Shown one piece after another: positions 17,697 through 27,122 of a stretch of DNA of 64,000 bases (position 1 is the first letter of the stretch; each line of letters starts with the position of its first letter). The position numbers were made by a program, and so were the translations under genes. Below the pieces are notes generated by a model. That model was not told the DNA's origin. It was given only the letters and a program-made list of their open reading frames with translations, and made no database searches. Origin of the DNA: Dysgonomonas sp. ZJ279 (GTDB lineage Bacteria > Bacteroidota > Bacteroidia > Bacteroidales > Dysgonomonadaceae); assembly GCF_011039205.1 (NCBI RefSeq), contig NZ_JAAKEL010000002.1, positions 186,001-250,000 of the forward strand. Direction: 5' to 3'.

Positions 17697-20000
17697 TCAA
17701 TCGGTAAATACCACTGTCTTACGGCATTGCACATCTTCGGCAGATTTGGCAAACATAAATTCAAATTCGCCCGGTTCTGTAACATATTGCATTTGCGAGT
17801 TCCATAATCCCAGGTCTTTATAAGACAATTTAAATGTTACATTTTTACTTTCTCCGGGTTTCAATTCTATTTTTTCAAATCTTTTCAGAGCCATCACCGG
17901 AGTCGTTACCGTTCCAATTTTATCATGGATATAAAACTGAACAACCTCTTTGCCTATCCTATTACCTGTATTGGTTATTTTGACCGAAACATTTAAATCT
18001 TCTTTTCCAAAAGACTCTTTAGATACCTGCATTTCCGAATACTCGAATGTTGTATACGATAATCCGAATCCAAATGAGAATAACGGGTCGGGAGAAGAGA
18101 ATACATAATCTCTACCGGGTTTTTCGGGACTGCCCGGCTCTCTGTTGATTCCTTTTGCAGATGGTTTATAATCATAAAAAACAGGGATATGACCTACCGA
18201 TTGAGGGAATGTAGCATTTAGTTTCCCTGATGGATTTACGTTCCCAAAAAGAATATCAGCAACAGCATTTCCACCTTGTTCGCCAGGATACCACGCCTCT
18301 AAAATAGCAGGGATATTCTCTTTTTCCCATTTGATACTCCATGGTCTTCCATGGACTAATACAAGAATAACAGGCTTTCCTGTGGCAGCTACAGCTTGAA
18401 TCAAATCCCGTTGTACTCCTATTGGATTAATGTCAGTAAGGTCATATCCTTCGCCCGTTGTAAACGGATCTTCTATTTCGCCCTCACCAGGACCTTTTCC
18501 CCATCCTAAGCCCGATAGAATAACACTTGTTTCACCGAGAACAACTACAACAGCGTCACTTTCTTCGGCGGCTTTTATGGCTTCTGCAAAACCTTCTTTG
18601 CTTAAGTCTGTAATACCACAACCTTTAGCATAATTTATTTTCACATTATTACCTACCACATTTTTGATACCTTCGAGTATTGTTACACCCGATTTATTAT
18701 CACGTGTATAACTATAATCGCCATACTGAACCTGATCGGCATTAGGGCCTATAACGGCAAGGCTGCGAAGTTTTTTCTTATCTAATGGTAACAGGTTATT
18801 ATTATTCTGCAACAACACAACAGACTCCTCAGCTATTTCGCGAGCGAGTGCTATATGTGCAGGTGTATGTACTTTGCTCTTTATGTCATTCGGATTTGCA
18901 TAGGGCTTTTCAAACAACCCGGCTTTGAACTTAACAGTCAAAATACGGCGAACCGCTCTATCCACTAATTCTTCAGATATTTTACCATCTTTCACTAGCT
19001 GCACCAATGAAGGGTATACATCGGGGCGCGCAGCCTCCAAATCGACGCCGGCACGAACAGCTCGAATTGCTGCTTCTGGTCTGTCTTTAGCTATATTATG
19101 GAAGTTATATAGGTGGGATACGCTACCGTAATCGGAAAAAACATATCCTTCAAATTTCCACTCGTTGCGCAGTACCTGATTCAACAAAAAATCACTTGCA
19201 TGAGCCGGTACCCCATCCACCTCATTGTAAGAAGGCATGACAGAGTATACATTCGCATCTTTTACCACCATCTCGAAAGGAGTCAAATGTAAAGTCCTCA
19301 ATTCGCGCTCGCCAAGCGATGCCGGAGCTAAATTTATCCCAGCCCACGGAACACTATATCCTGCGAAATGCTTTGCTGTACACATCACTTTCCCGGCAGG
19401 TATACCTATCTTTGTTTGTTCGGGTCGACCCTGCATACCTGTAACAAAGGCTGAACCCATTATCCCAACCAAATAAGGATCTTCTGCATAACATTCTTCG
19501 TTTCTACCGTATCGGGCATCTCTTATCAAGTCGAATAAGGGAGATAAAGCCTGATCGACACCGGCAGCCGAAGCTTCTGTTGCAATTGCCGAACCCATTC
19601 TTTCGATAAGTTGCGGATTCCATGTGCTACCTTGTGCAATAGCCTGCGGATAGATTGTTGCCCCATAAGCCAATACTCCATGCAAGCATTCTGCGATCTG
19701 AATAGGTGGAATACCTAGACGAGTATTCTCACGCCCATGTTTTTTAGCCTTAGCCGATAAATCGGCTACCTTATCCAAACCGACGAAAGGACTTTCACAG
19801 ACACCATAGACTCCGGGTTTATTGACAAAATCATTTAAACTGGTCATACCCATCTGTTCTATTTTCTCTTCGAGGGTCATACGCTGCATTAAATCGTTTA
19901 CACGATCTTCTACCGAAGCTTTGGGATTTTTATAAACTTGTGCTTGCAATGATAAAATAGCCATAAAAGCTATACATAGGTATATACTTCCAAATTTCAT
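17697..20000 (-). CDS. GH3 beta-glucosidase/beta-xylosidase, periplasmic
   Basis: 767 residues with signal peptide (cleavage near LSLQA-Q, residue 20). Complete GH3 layout: barrel with nucleophile D290 in GYVFSDYGSVSHLY, AKHFAGYSVP, a C-terminal sandwich (VLVHGRPWSIKWE) and a fibronectin III-like end (LKRFEKIELKPGESKNV). It differs from the operon GH3 (SDYG instead of TDWE at the nucleophile) and belongs to another GH3 subgroup. It has its own TAnnTTTG promoter and could serve either the mannan locus or the nearby xylose genes; specificity is not readable. Confidence 0.9.
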   Translation of the reverse strand: MKFGSIYLCIAFMAILSLQAQVYKNPKASVEDRVNDLMQRMTLEEKIEQMGMTSLNDFVNKPGVYGVCESPFVGLDKVADLSAKAKKHGRENTRLGIPPIQIAECLHGVLAYGATIYPQAIAQGSTWNPQLIERMGSAIATEASAAGVDQALSPLFDLIRDARYGRNEECYAEDPYLVGIMGSAFVTGMQGRPEQTKIGIPAGKVMCTAKHFAGYSVPWAGINLAPASLGERELRTLHLTPFEMVVKDANVYSVMPSYNEVDGVPAHASDFLLNQVLRNEWKFEGYVFSDYGSVSHLYNFHNIAKDRPEAAIRAVRAGVDLEAARPDVYPSLVQLVKDGKISEELVDRAVRRILTVKFKAGLFEKPYANPNDIKSKVHTPAHIALAREIAEESVVLLQNNNNLLPLDKKKLRSLAVIGPNADQVQYGDYSYTRDNKSGVTILEGIKNVVGNNVKINYAKGCGITDLSKEGFAEAIKAAEESDAVVVVLGETSVILSGLGWGKGPGEGEIEDPFTTGEGYDLTDINPIGVQRDLIQAVAATGKPVILVLVHGRPWSIKWEKENIPAILEAWYPGEQGGNAVADILFGNVNPSGKLNATFPQSVGHIPVFYDYKPSAKGINREPGSPEKPGRDYVFSSPDPLFSFGFGLSYTTFEYSEMQVSKESFGKEDLNVSVKITNTGNRIGKEVVQFYIHDKIGTVTTPVMALKRFEKIELKPGESKNVTFKLSYKDLGLWNSQMQYVTEPGEFEFMFAKSAEDVQCRKTVVFTD

Positions 20001-20071
20001 ATATTATTATTTATTGGGTTAACAGTTAGTTATATAGGATATATTCTACTGAGGTTCAGAAAATATTATAT

Positions 20072-20079
20072 CAAATATA
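20072..20079 (-). promoter_or_regulatory. Putative -7 box of the GH3 gene
   Basis: Minus strand reads TATATTTG, an exact TAnnTTTG match, about 72 bases upstream of the GH3 ATG. No clear -33 partner. Confidence 0.45.
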
Positions 20080-20171
20080 ATACATATCGTATTCATAAAT
20101 AACCCTTCAGCAATATTTATTGTTAAAATAAACTATGATAATTTTTTCTATATACATAACATACATATTAT

Positions 20172-20179
20172 TATATTTG
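20172..20179 (+). promoter_or_regulatory. Putative -7 box of the C_GCAxxG_C_C gene
   Basis: TATATTTG, with the ATG at 20196, implying a very short leader (about 10 bases), which is common in this phylum. Confidence 0.5.
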
Positions 20180-20195
20180 TATAACAATAGTTTTC

Positions 20196-20618
20196 ATGGA
20201 AAATAGAATAGATAAAGCATTGGAGTTATTTGATAATGGCTACAATTGCGCCCAGTCGGTTTTTGTCGCTTACGCTGATTTGTTCGATATAGAGAGAAAT
20301 ACAGCACTTAAATTATCTACCTCATTTGGTGGAGGAATGGGAGGCATGCGCAATGTTTGCGGAGCAGTATCGGGTATGTTTATGGTTGCAGGACTAAAGA
20401 CCGGCACATCTATACCTCGCGACAGAGAAGGTAAAAAGAGGAACTACGACACAGTACAACTTCTTGCAGATAAGTTCACACAAGAAAACGGATCTATTAT
20501 TTGTAGTCAATTGTTAGGTCTCGAAGCCTGCCCTACTCCTCTCAAGAAAAAACCATGCAGAGAATATATCCGCTTTTGTGCCGAATTGCTCGAAACAAAT
20601 CTGAAAAAAGAAATATAA
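20196..20618 (+). CDS. C_GCAxxG_C_C family protein, probable redox protein
   Basis: 140 residues. The name-giving cysteine pattern is visible: NGYNCAQSVF, RNVCGAVSG, IICSQLLG, EACPTP, KPCREYIRFC. Glycine-rich SFGGGMGGM lies between the first two cysteines. These small cytoplasmic proteins are widespread in anaerobes and are thought to be redox-active or metal-binding; no reaction is established. Stand-alone gene between GH3 (divergent) and tpx (convergent). Confidence 0.85.
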   Translation: MENRIDKALELFDNGYNCAQSVFVAYADLFDIERNTALKLSTSFGGGMGGMRNVCGAVSGMFMVAGLKTGTSIPRDREGKKRNYDTVQLLADKFTQENGSIICSQLLGLEACPTPLKKKPCREYIRFCAELLETNLKKEI

Positions 20619-20640
20619 GATAATCATTCTAAACAGAAAA

Positions 20641-20670
20641 GCACCTGCAAGTATTTGCAGGTGCTTTTTT
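20641..20670. terminator. Terminator between the C_GCAxxG gene and tpx
   Basis: GCACCTGCAA (20641-20650), loop GTAT, complement TTGCAGGTGC (20655-20664), then six T. A-run on the other side makes it usable for the leftward tpx as well. Confidence 0.88.
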
Positions 20671-20687
20671 TATTTTAGTAATATCAA

Positions 20688-21188
20688 TTATTTAATCGTA
20701 TTGATAGCTGCTTGATAATTCGGTTCGTTCGTTGTCTCAGGAACTAATTCTGTATATACAACTTTTCCTTCGGGATTTACCACAACTACCGATCTGGCCA
20801 ATAGACCTTTCAACGGACCATCGATAAGTAAAACACCATATGTTTTTGCAAAAGTATCATTTCTAAAAACGGAAGCCGGAATAACATTCTCAATTCCTTC
20901 AGTTGTACAGAAACGACCGGCAGCAAATGGTAGATCGGCAGAAATTGCAAGAATCACTGTATTGGGTAAACTCGCAGCTTCTTTATTAAACTTTCTTACC
21001 GAAGCAGCACATGTGCTAGTATCCAAACTTGGAAAGATATTAAGTATCACATTCTTTCCTTTTAGTTCTTTTAATGATAAATCTGACAAATCATTCTTTA
21101 CAAGTGTAAAATCAGGAGCAACAGAACCTACTGCTGGTAATTGACCGATAGTATTTATTTCTCCTCCGTGTAGTGTTATTTTAGACAT
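20688..21188 (-). CDS. tpx: Thiol peroxidase Tpx
   Basis: 166 residues, peroxiredoxin of the atypical 2-Cys Tpx type. Peroxidatic C60 in PSLDTSTCAASVRKF and resolving C94 in GRFCTTEG match the E. coli Tpx pair in position. Reduces hydroperoxides with thioredoxin in the cytoplasm. Length is normal for the family. It lies 3' of the xylose operon but separated by 349 bases, so it is its own unit. Confidence 0.95.
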   Translation of the reverse strand: MSKITLHGGEINTIGQLPAVGSVAPDFTLVKNDLSDLSLKELKGKNVILNIFPSLDTSTCAASVRKFNKEAASLPNTVILAISADLPFAAGRFCTTEGIENVIPASVFRNDTFAKTYGVLLIDGPLKGLLARSVVVVNPEGKVVYTELVPETTNEPNYQAAINTIK

Positions 21189-21377
21189 CTGTTTATAATT
21201 TAATTAATATTTTATGATTGTAATTCTTCGATTTTATGTTACATGAATCAGAACTTATGTATTCCGGAAACATGAATCATTAGAACAGCTAAAGAGGACA
21301 AAAGGTTTCGTAAGAAATGATCTTTTGTTAAAAAAAGAATCGCTATACCCTTCTAAAGTACACCGATTCTATATGTT

Positions 21378-21516
21378 GAAGTGGTCTAGACTTTTTGTTT
21401 TTCGTATTATTTTGTCATTCTGAGAAACGAAGAATCTCGGTTGTGAGATGCTTCTCTATCGTTCAGCATGACAGAGAGAGTAAAAAGAAAGACTTTTGAA
21501 AAGTCTAGACAACTTC
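21378..21516. repeat. MITE-like repeat, terminal inverted repeat type 2
   Basis: 139-base element. Ends GAAGTGGTCTAGACTTTT (21378-21395) and the complement of GAAGTTGTCTAGACTTTT (21499-21516) match at 17 of 18 positions. The inner part (21413-21473) is an imperfect hairpin starting TGTCATTCTGAG and ending TTCAGCATGACA, the same core as in the repeats at 39911, 50178 and 57830, which have different or degraded ends. No coding capacity. Sits 22 bases after the xylE stop and may serve as its transcription end. The rest of the 349-base gap (21189-21377) shows no gene. Confidence 0.65.
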
Positions 21517-21537
21517 GTTAATAAGAAATCAATCAGA

Positions 21538-23094
21538 TTATTTTTTCCATATATTCTCCATATCTTCCAATGTCTTACCCTTTGTTTCGGGCAATCTTTT
21601 CCATACAAAAAGAGCGGCTACAACGGCTAATGCTCCGTATATCCAATATGCGAATCCATGATTAAATGTCTCTACCAAGAATTTGTTTTTATCCATAATA
21701 GGGAATGTCCACGACACCAAGAAATTAGATACCCATTGTGCAGCAACTGCTATCGACATCACACTCGACCGTACCGAGTTCGGAAATATCTCCGACAACA
21801 TAACCCAGCAAACAGGACCCCATGACATTGCGAAGCCGGCCGTATAGGTGAGCATGAAAATAAGTTTCAACGTTCCGGGTAGATTCTGTGAGAAAGAAGT
21901 ACCAAGCCCGAGCATCGAAACCGCCATAACCAAAGCACCTGTTATCAACAATGGCTTACGACCAAACCGATCGACAGTCATAATTGCCAATACGGTAAAC
22001 GATAGGTTTATAATACCGACAATGATAGTTTGAAGCAAGGCAGAATCTGTGCCCGAACCCATGCTCTTGAATATCTCGGGAGCATAATATAGCACCACGT
22101 TTATACCGACAAATTGCTGAAATGCCGAGAGTAATACTCCTGTCATTATAATAAGGAATCCGTAAGAACGAATAGGTACGTAAAGGGCGATAAGGAAGCT
22201 GACAATCATCGAAACTTCGAAAGCACTCGAAACTCCACTTAATGATAATGATATAAGACCTATGGCAAACAAGATAAACCATGTTATCATAAACTTATAA
22301 TATGGCCTGAGAGAGGCAATAGCATCGTTATCGAAACTATTTTCAATCTCTTTCATTTCTTTTTTAGCGGCAACACTTCCTACTAGTTTTGTAAGAATAT
22401 TTTCAGCTTTCGCTGTTTTGCCTTTCATCACAAGCCACCTTGGCGTTTCCGGAGCAAAGAATAATAATATGAAGAAAATACTGGCAGGTATTGCCAACGA
22501 TGCGAACATCCATCTCCAACCTATTGCGTGTAACCATTCGGTATCTCCTTGTTTAGCAATAGTATAGTTTACAAAATAGACTACCAACATACCGAAAATA
22601 ATCGCAAATTGATTCCATGATACTAAGCTTCCACGTTTTTCGGGTGGAGCTATTTCGGCTATATACATAGGTGACACCATAGACGCAATACCGACTCCGA
22701 TACCGCCTAAGACACGATATGCTACAAAATGATAAACAAATGTATAGTCTCCCGTTCCGGGCATACCATATCCAATTTCAGGCCAGGCCGACCCTACTGC
22801 TGCAAGAAGAAACAGGATAGCAGAAGCAAATAATGCTTTTTTTCGTCCGAACTGCTGACTAACCCATCCTGCAACTGCTGCTCCCAGAATACAGCCAATC
22901 AAGGCACTGCTTATCACAAAGCCTTCCATTGCATTTGCTTCGTTGAGAGGCAAGCCCATTGGTTCAATAAAAAAATGTCTGAGAGATTCTACCGTACCGG
23001 ATATAACAGCTGTATCGTATCCGAATAGCAGGCCTCCGAGAGTGGCTATAATTGTTAGGCCAAAGGTGTATGATTTACTTGTTTCGTTTTTCAT
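21538..23094 (-). CDS. xylE: D-xylose:proton symporter, XylE-like
   Basis: 518 residues, 12-TM sugar-porter MFS protein. Sugar-porter signatures: LLFGYDTAVISG at residues 22-33, GRKKAL, GGIGVGIASMVSPMYIAEIAPPEKRG split over the TM4-5 loop, PETPRWL, the PETKG end, and the long TM region QQFVGINVVLYYAPEIF with the sugar-binding QQ. Its position behind xylB and xylA gives xylose as the substrate. The C-terminus RLPETKGKTLEDME is typical. Confidence 0.93.
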   Translation of the reverse strand: MKNETSKSYTFGLTIIATLGGLLFGYDTAVISGTVESLRHFFIEPMGLPLNEANAMEGFVISSALIGCILGAAVAGWVSQQFGRKKALFASAILFLLAAVGSAWPEIGYGMPGTGDYTFVYHFVAYRVLGGIGVGIASMVSPMYIAEIAPPEKRGSLVSWNQFAIIFGMLVVYFVNYTIAKQGDTEWLHAIGWRWMFASLAIPASIFFILLFFAPETPRWLVMKGKTAKAENILTKLVGSVAAKKEMKEIENSFDNDAIASLRPYYKFMITWFILFAIGLISLSLSGVSSAFEVSMIVSFLIALYVPIRSYGFLIIMTGVLLSAFQQFVGINVVLYYAPEIFKSMGSGTDSALLQTIIVGIINLSFTVLAIMTVDRFGRKPLLITGALVMAVSMLGLGTSFSQNLPGTLKLIFMLTYTAGFAMSWGPVCWVMLSEIFPNSVRSSVMSIAVAAQWVSNFLVSWTFPIMDKNKFLVETFNHGFAYWIYGALAVVAALFVWKRLPETKGKTLEDMENIWKK

Positions 23095-23120
23095 GAATAA
23101 AGATTTTAAGCCCCTCTTAG

Positions 23121-23142
23121 CCTCCCCGAGGGAAGGGGGAGG
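23121..23142. repeat. Short GC-rich hairpin repeat between xylA and xylE
   Basis: CCTCCCC (23121-23127) and GGGGAGG (23136-23142) frame GAGGGAAG. Together with the upstream CCCCTCTTAG this resembles a small GC-rich intergenic repeat I know to be frequent in Bacteroidetes genomes. It stands out from the AT-rich surroundings and may stabilise or trim the operon mRNA. Confidence 0.45.
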
Positions 23143-23197
23143 TTTCAGAATTGACTATTATTATAATCTCAAAGTACCCTTTGGGATATTAAGGGTT

Positions 23198-24526
23198 TCA
23201 AATATACATGTTAACAATCGCTTCGTAAAGCTCTTGTTTTCCACTTATTCTAGTCGGTTCGCCTGTTTTATGAGCGATAGTGCGTAAATCCTCAAGAGTC
23301 AGTTTACCGTCTTCGAATGCTTTACCATTTCCGGCATCGAATGAAGCATAACGTGTTTGGCGTAGATTTTTGTAGTCGGAATGCTCAAGCATATCCGCTG
23401 CAACTAACAATCCACGTGCAAATGTATCCATACCCGAAATGTGGGCAATAAACAAATCGTCTGCATCCGTAGAATTACGACGAATCTTCGCATCGAAGTT
23501 TACACCACCATTGCCAAGTCCACCGGCTGGAAGCAATACTAACCATGCTTGTGCCAAATCGTAAAGATCGATCGGGAACTGGTCGGTATCCCATCCATTT
23601 TGATAATCACCACGGTTAGCATCGATACTACCTAATAGACCTGCATCTACTGCCGCTTGCAATTCGTGTTCGAATGTATGACCAGCCAATGTAGCGTGGT
23701 TCACTTCGATATTTACTTTAAAATCTTTTTCTAAGCCATAGTTACGAATGAAACCGATAACAGTTTCAGTATCATAATCGTATTGATGTTTAGTAGGCTC
23801 CATCGGTTTAGGCTCGATAAGGAATGTTCCTTTGAATCCTTGTTTGCGGGCATAATCACGAGCCATTGTAAGCATTTGAGCAAGATGATCTTTTTCGCGT
23901 TTCATATCTGTATTCAACAGACTCATGTAACCTTCGCGACCTCCCCAAAATACATAATTGGATCCACCCAGAGCAATGGTAGCATCTATTGCATTTTTGA
24001 TCTGAGTTCCGGCACAAGCCACTACATCGAAATTAGGGTTTGTAGCAGCACCGTTCATATAGCGTTCGTTGCTGAAAACATTAGCAGTACCCCAAAGCAA
24101 TTTAATGCCCGAAGCCGCTTGTTTCTCTTTAGCATATTCTACTATTTTTTGCAGATTGCTTTCGTATTCTGCCCACGAATTACCCGGTTCAACTAAATCT
24201 ACATCATGGAAACAGTAATAGTTGAATCCCATTTTAGTCATAAATTCAAAACCGGCATCCATTTTATATTTTGCACGGCTGATAGCATCATTTGCATTGT
24301 TCCATGGGTGATGGATGGTTGCGCCACCAAACGGATCGCCACCATCGGCACATAGTGTATGCCAGTATGCCATAGCAAAGCGCATCCAATCTTTCATCGG
24401 TTTGCCCATTACTACTTTATTTTCGTCATAAAAGCGAAATGCCAACGGATTTTTGCTTTCTTTTCCTTCAAATTTAATTTTTCCTATTCCTGAAAAAAAT
24501 TCTTTACTTCCCTTTAAAATTTCCAT
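23198..24526 (-). CDS. xylA: Xylose isomerase
   Basis: 442 residues, usual length of class II xylose isomerases. Recognised by [13 protein letters not shown] (catalytic His-Asp), [47 protein letters not shown] and [19 protein letters not shown], which hold the metal ligands. Converts D-xylose to D-xylulose in the cytoplasm. Second metabolic gene in the order regulator-xylB-xylA-xylE. Confidence 0.98.
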   Translation of the reverse strand: MEILKGSKEFFSGIGKIKFEGKESKNPLAFRFYDENKVVMGKPMKDWMRFAMAYWHTLCADGGDPFGGATIHHPWNNANDAISRAKYKMDAGFEFMTKMGFNYYCFHDVDLVEPGNSWAEYESNLQKIVEYAKEKQAASGIKLLWGTANVFSNERYMNGAATNPNFDVVACAGTQIKNAIDATIALGGSNYVFWGGREGYMSLLNTDMKREKDHLAQMLTMARDYARKQGFKGTFLIEPKPMEPTKHQYDYDTETVIGFIRNYGLEKDFKVNIEVNHATLAGHTFEHELQAAVDAGLLGSIDANRGDYQNGWDTDQFPIDLYDLAQAWLVLLPAGGLGNGGVNFDAKIRRNSTDADDLFIAHISGMDTFARGLLVAADMLEHSDYKNLRQTRYASFDAGNGKAFEDGKLTLEDLRTIAHKTGEPTRISGKQELYEAIVNMYI

Positions 24527-24575
24527 GATTTTGATTTATGTATTAATAATTTAAGTAATATTTCTATTTTTCGTT

Positions 24576-26057
24576 TTAGTATTTGACTACTAGATTTTTC
24601 CAGCGTTGATACGCTTCTCTGTATTGTTCTTTTTTATCCGCTTCGGGTTCGAATACGGATAGTCTTTCCAGCGATCCAAAAGCCTCTTTGTGTGAAGCGT
24701 AAATACCGACACCCATGCCTGCTCCTTTAGCTGATCCTGCTGCCCCATCGGTATTATATAGTTCGATTGTTGCTCCACTAACACTAGCTAACGTTTGAGC
24801 AAACAACGGGCTAAGGAACATATTAGCATATCCGGCCTTGATTGTATGGATATCCATGCCCATTTCTTTCATCACCTCCATACCATATTCGTATGAGAAA
24901 ACAATACCTTCCTGTGCAGCACGCAATACGTCCGACTTATTATGTATATTAAAATTGATACCGTGTATCGAACAATTTGTGTCTTTATTTTCGAGCACAC
25001 GCTCCGCTCCATTGCCAAATGGAATGATAGATAGCCCTTTTGATCCTATCGGAGATTGGGCTGCAAGCTTATTCATATCAGCATACGATAATCCTTCGAC
25101 TGCCAGATTACGTTTCAACCACGAGTTGAGAATGCCTGTACCATTGATACAGAGAAGTACACCCAGTCGGGTTAACTCTTCGGTATAGTTAACATGCGCG
25201 AATGTGTTTACCCGTGATAATTTATCATAGTTAACAGTATCCAGAACTCCATATACAACACCCGATGTACCTGCATTAGATGCTATTTCGCCGGGTTCGA
25301 ATACGTTCAGCGACAAGGCGTTATTCGGCTGATCTCCTGCACGGTAAGAAATCGGAGTTCCTTCAGCCAATCCAAGTTCTTTAGCTGCGGCGGCTGATAC
25401 CTGACCTTGCAGACCAAATATCGGTTTGATTTCAGGAATGAAGCTTTTAGGTATTCCGTAGTAATTCAAAACATCTTCCGACAAGCATTTATTCTTAAAG
25501 TCCCAGAACATACCTTCCGATAAACCTTCGATAGTCATCGATACTTCGCCCGAAAGTTTCATTGCTATATAGTCTCCGGGAAGCATCAGTTTGTCTATTT
25601 TATCAAATATGTGAGGTTCGTTTTCTTTCACCCAAGCCAATTTGGATGCAGTAAAATTACCGGGAGAGTTCAGCAAGTGAGATAAACATTTTTCTTTACC
25701 TATTGCCTCGAAAGCTTTTTCACCGTAGCTAACCGCACGGCTATCACACCAAATAATAGAAGGGCGCAGAACATGCTGGTCTTTATCTACAAGTACCAAA
25801 CCATGCATCTGCCAGGTAATACCGATTGCTTTTACATCCTGTCCTTTTACATTTGCTTGCTTCATAATCGACTCGTGCGCCAGTTTGAGATTTGCCCACC
25901 AATCCTTAGGGTCTTGTTCTGCCCAACCCGGTTTAACGGCTATGATTTTCATTTCTTCTTTCGGATAAAAATCCGATGCTACGATTTTTCCTGTATTGGC
26001 ATCTACCAAACAAGCTTTTACTGATGAACTACCAATATCATATCCTAGTAAATACAT
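24576..26057 (-). CDS. xylB: Xylulokinase
   Basis: 493 residues, FGGY kinase family. N-terminal phosphate-binding motif LLGYDIGSSSVKACLVD, WAEQDPKDWW, GITWQMHGLVLVD, IIWCDSRA, and the C-terminal FGGY-like GAAGSAKGAGMG. Phosphorylates D-xylulose to xylulose 5-phosphate for the pentose phosphate pathway, whose gnd gene is close by at 30467. Starts 34 bases after the regulator stop. Confidence 0.96.
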   Translation of the reverse strand: MYLLGYDIGSSSVKACLVDANTGKIVASDFYPKEEMKIIAVKPGWAEQDPKDWWANLKLAHESIMKQANVKGQDVKAIGITWQMHGLVLVDKDQHVLRPSIIWCDSRAVSYGEKAFEAIGKEKCLSHLLNSPGNFTASKLAWVKENEPHIFDKIDKLMLPGDYIAMKLSGEVSMTIEGLSEGMFWDFKNKCLSEDVLNYYGIPKSFIPEIKPIFGLQGQVSAAAAKELGLAEGTPISYRAGDQPNNALSLNVFEPGEIASNAGTSGVVYGVLDTVNYDKLSRVNTFAHVNYTEELTRLGVLLCINGTGILNSWLKRNLAVEGLSYADMNKLAAQSPIGSKGLSIIPFGNGAERVLENKDTNCSIHGINFNIHNKSDVLRAAQEGIVFSYEYGMEVMKEMGMDIHTIKAGYANMFLSPLFAQTLASVSGATIELYNTDGAAGSAKGAGMGVGIYASHKEAFGSLERLSVFEPEADKKEQYREAYQRWKNLVVKY

Positions 26058-26091
26058 ATTTATGCTGTGTTTTTATGGTTATTAAGTAAGG

Positions 26092-26817
26092 TTACATATT
26101 TGTTTTTCGTTTATTATATTCTTTTTTATCGAATTTATAATAGCGAGCTGCTCTGTGAGATACGTCTTTTTGCTTCTCTTCTAGGGCAACTACATATGGC
26201 ATTAGTGCCACTTTTTTATGGAAATTACGGATATCTATTTTTTTATTGTAAATAGCCTCATATAGGCGATGTAATTGACTGATAGTGAATTTAACAGGAA
26301 GAAGTTCAAAAACAATTGCAGGATCATATTCGATCCATCTGCATATCTCGGTCAGCGATTCAGCAACAATTTTATTATGATCGAAAGGCATCTGCGGCAA
26401 TTCGCTTAACGGACACCATTTCGAGAATTTGTATTTCGAGATGTTGTTCAGCTTTCTGTCTACCTTGCATAACGAGAGATATGCAACTGTAATCAACCGA
26501 TTGATATTCGGTTGATAAGCAGTATCAAGCCATTTCATATCATCTGGATTCTGTGCCCTTTCGGGAGATGCAAAACATCGGAATTGCTTCAATGTCATCC
26601 TTTTGATCCCTGTTAGTTCGAACAATACCCGATTAGCAGCATCATCTACATCTTCTTCGTGATAAATAAGACTACCCGGAAGTTTCATATCCTTCGAGTT
26701 CTTTTTGTCTATATTACGTTGTACTAAAAGTATATTTAACTGATCGTTTTCGAAACCGAAAACAACGCAATCGACAGATACGTAGGTATGAATAAAATTT
26801 GTTTTCATGATATCCAA
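26092..26817 (-). CDS. Nudix-type (NrtR/AraR-like) transcriptional regulator of the xylose operon
   Basis: 241 residues. N-terminal Nudix fold (about 5-140; YVSVDCVVFGFENDQLNILLVQRN, MKLPGSLIYHEEDVDDAANRVLFELTG). The Nudix-box glutamates needed for hydrolysis are incomplete, so it probably binds a ligand rather than cleaves it. The C-terminus (about 155-230: FTISQLHRLYEAIYNKKIDIRNFHKKV) is the winged helix of NrtR-type regulators. In Bacteroides a protein of this family controls arabinose genes. First gene of the xyl operon, so probably autoregulated; a second in-frame ATG lies 9 bases downstream. Confidence 0.88.
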   Translation of the reverse strand: MDIMKTNFIHTYVSVDCVVFGFENDQLNILLVQRNIDKKNSKDMKLPGSLIYHEEDVDDAANRVLFELTGIKRMTLKQFRCFASPERAQNPDDMKWLDTAYQPNINRLITVAYLSLCKVDRKLNNISKYKFSKWCPLSELPQMPFDHNKIVAESLTEICRWIEYDPAIVFELLPVKFTISQLHRLYEAIYNKKIDIRNFHKKVALMPYVVALEEKQKDVSHRAARYYKFDKKEYNKRKTNM

Positions 26818-26841
26818 TTATACTATTGAATGTGTTCGACA

Positions 26842-26877
26842 CAAATATATGTATATTATTGTATTTAACAATACAAT
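26842..26877 (-). promoter_or_regulatory. xyl operon promoter with candidate operator
   Basis: Minus strand -7 box TATATTTG at 26842-26849. Immediately upstream is the inverted repeat ATTGTA-N8-TACAAT (26858-26877), which covers the -33 position, so a bound dimer would block RNA polymerase. Predicted start about 26836, giving a 20-base leader. Confidence 0.55.
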
Positions 26878-26902
26878 TGAAAATTAAAATCAACTTAAAT
26901 AT

Positions 26903-26960
26903 TTGTACAATAGATATTTACATACAGTATAATACACAATAAGATTATCAAAGTTATTGT
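26903..26960 (-). promoter_or_regulatory. Further TTGT/ACAA palindromes upstream of the xyl operon
   Basis: TTGTACAA at 26903-26910 is a perfect palindrome, and ACAATAA (26936-26942) is repeated inverted as TTATTGT (26954-26960). With the ATTGTA-N8-TACAAT site they share the ACAAT/ATTGT half-element and may be secondary operator sites. Confidence 0.3.
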
Positions 26961-27002
26961 ATATGATACATTAACTATCCCTTGAAAATAAAAGGGTTTC
27001 AG

Positions 27003-27046
27003 ACAAAAAAAATTAACACATAAACAAGGCGATTTATGTGTTAATT
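27003..27046 (-). terminator. Terminator of the GH31 gene
   Basis: Perfect 14-bp stem AATTAACACATAAA (27011-27024) with complement at 27033-27046 and an 8-base loop. Read leftward it is followed by a U-run (A-run at 27005-27012 on the plus strand). It isolates GH31 from the xyl operon promoter. Confidence 0.85.
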
Positions 27047-27122
27047 TATACAATAAGCAATAATTGAAAAAACTTCTATTTATCTGAATGTTTCTACCCT
27101 TACTGAAGCATCTTTCAATTTA

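Noticed and set aside
20137-20150. GATA-N6-TCTA element resembling the mannan boxes, upstream of the C_GCAxxG gene
   Set aside because: Only 11 of 14 positions match, no tandem partner at 21 bases, AT-rich background; likely chance.
23783-24196. 137-codon plus-strand frame
   Set aside because: Antisense to xylA; no start signal and shadow-type composition.
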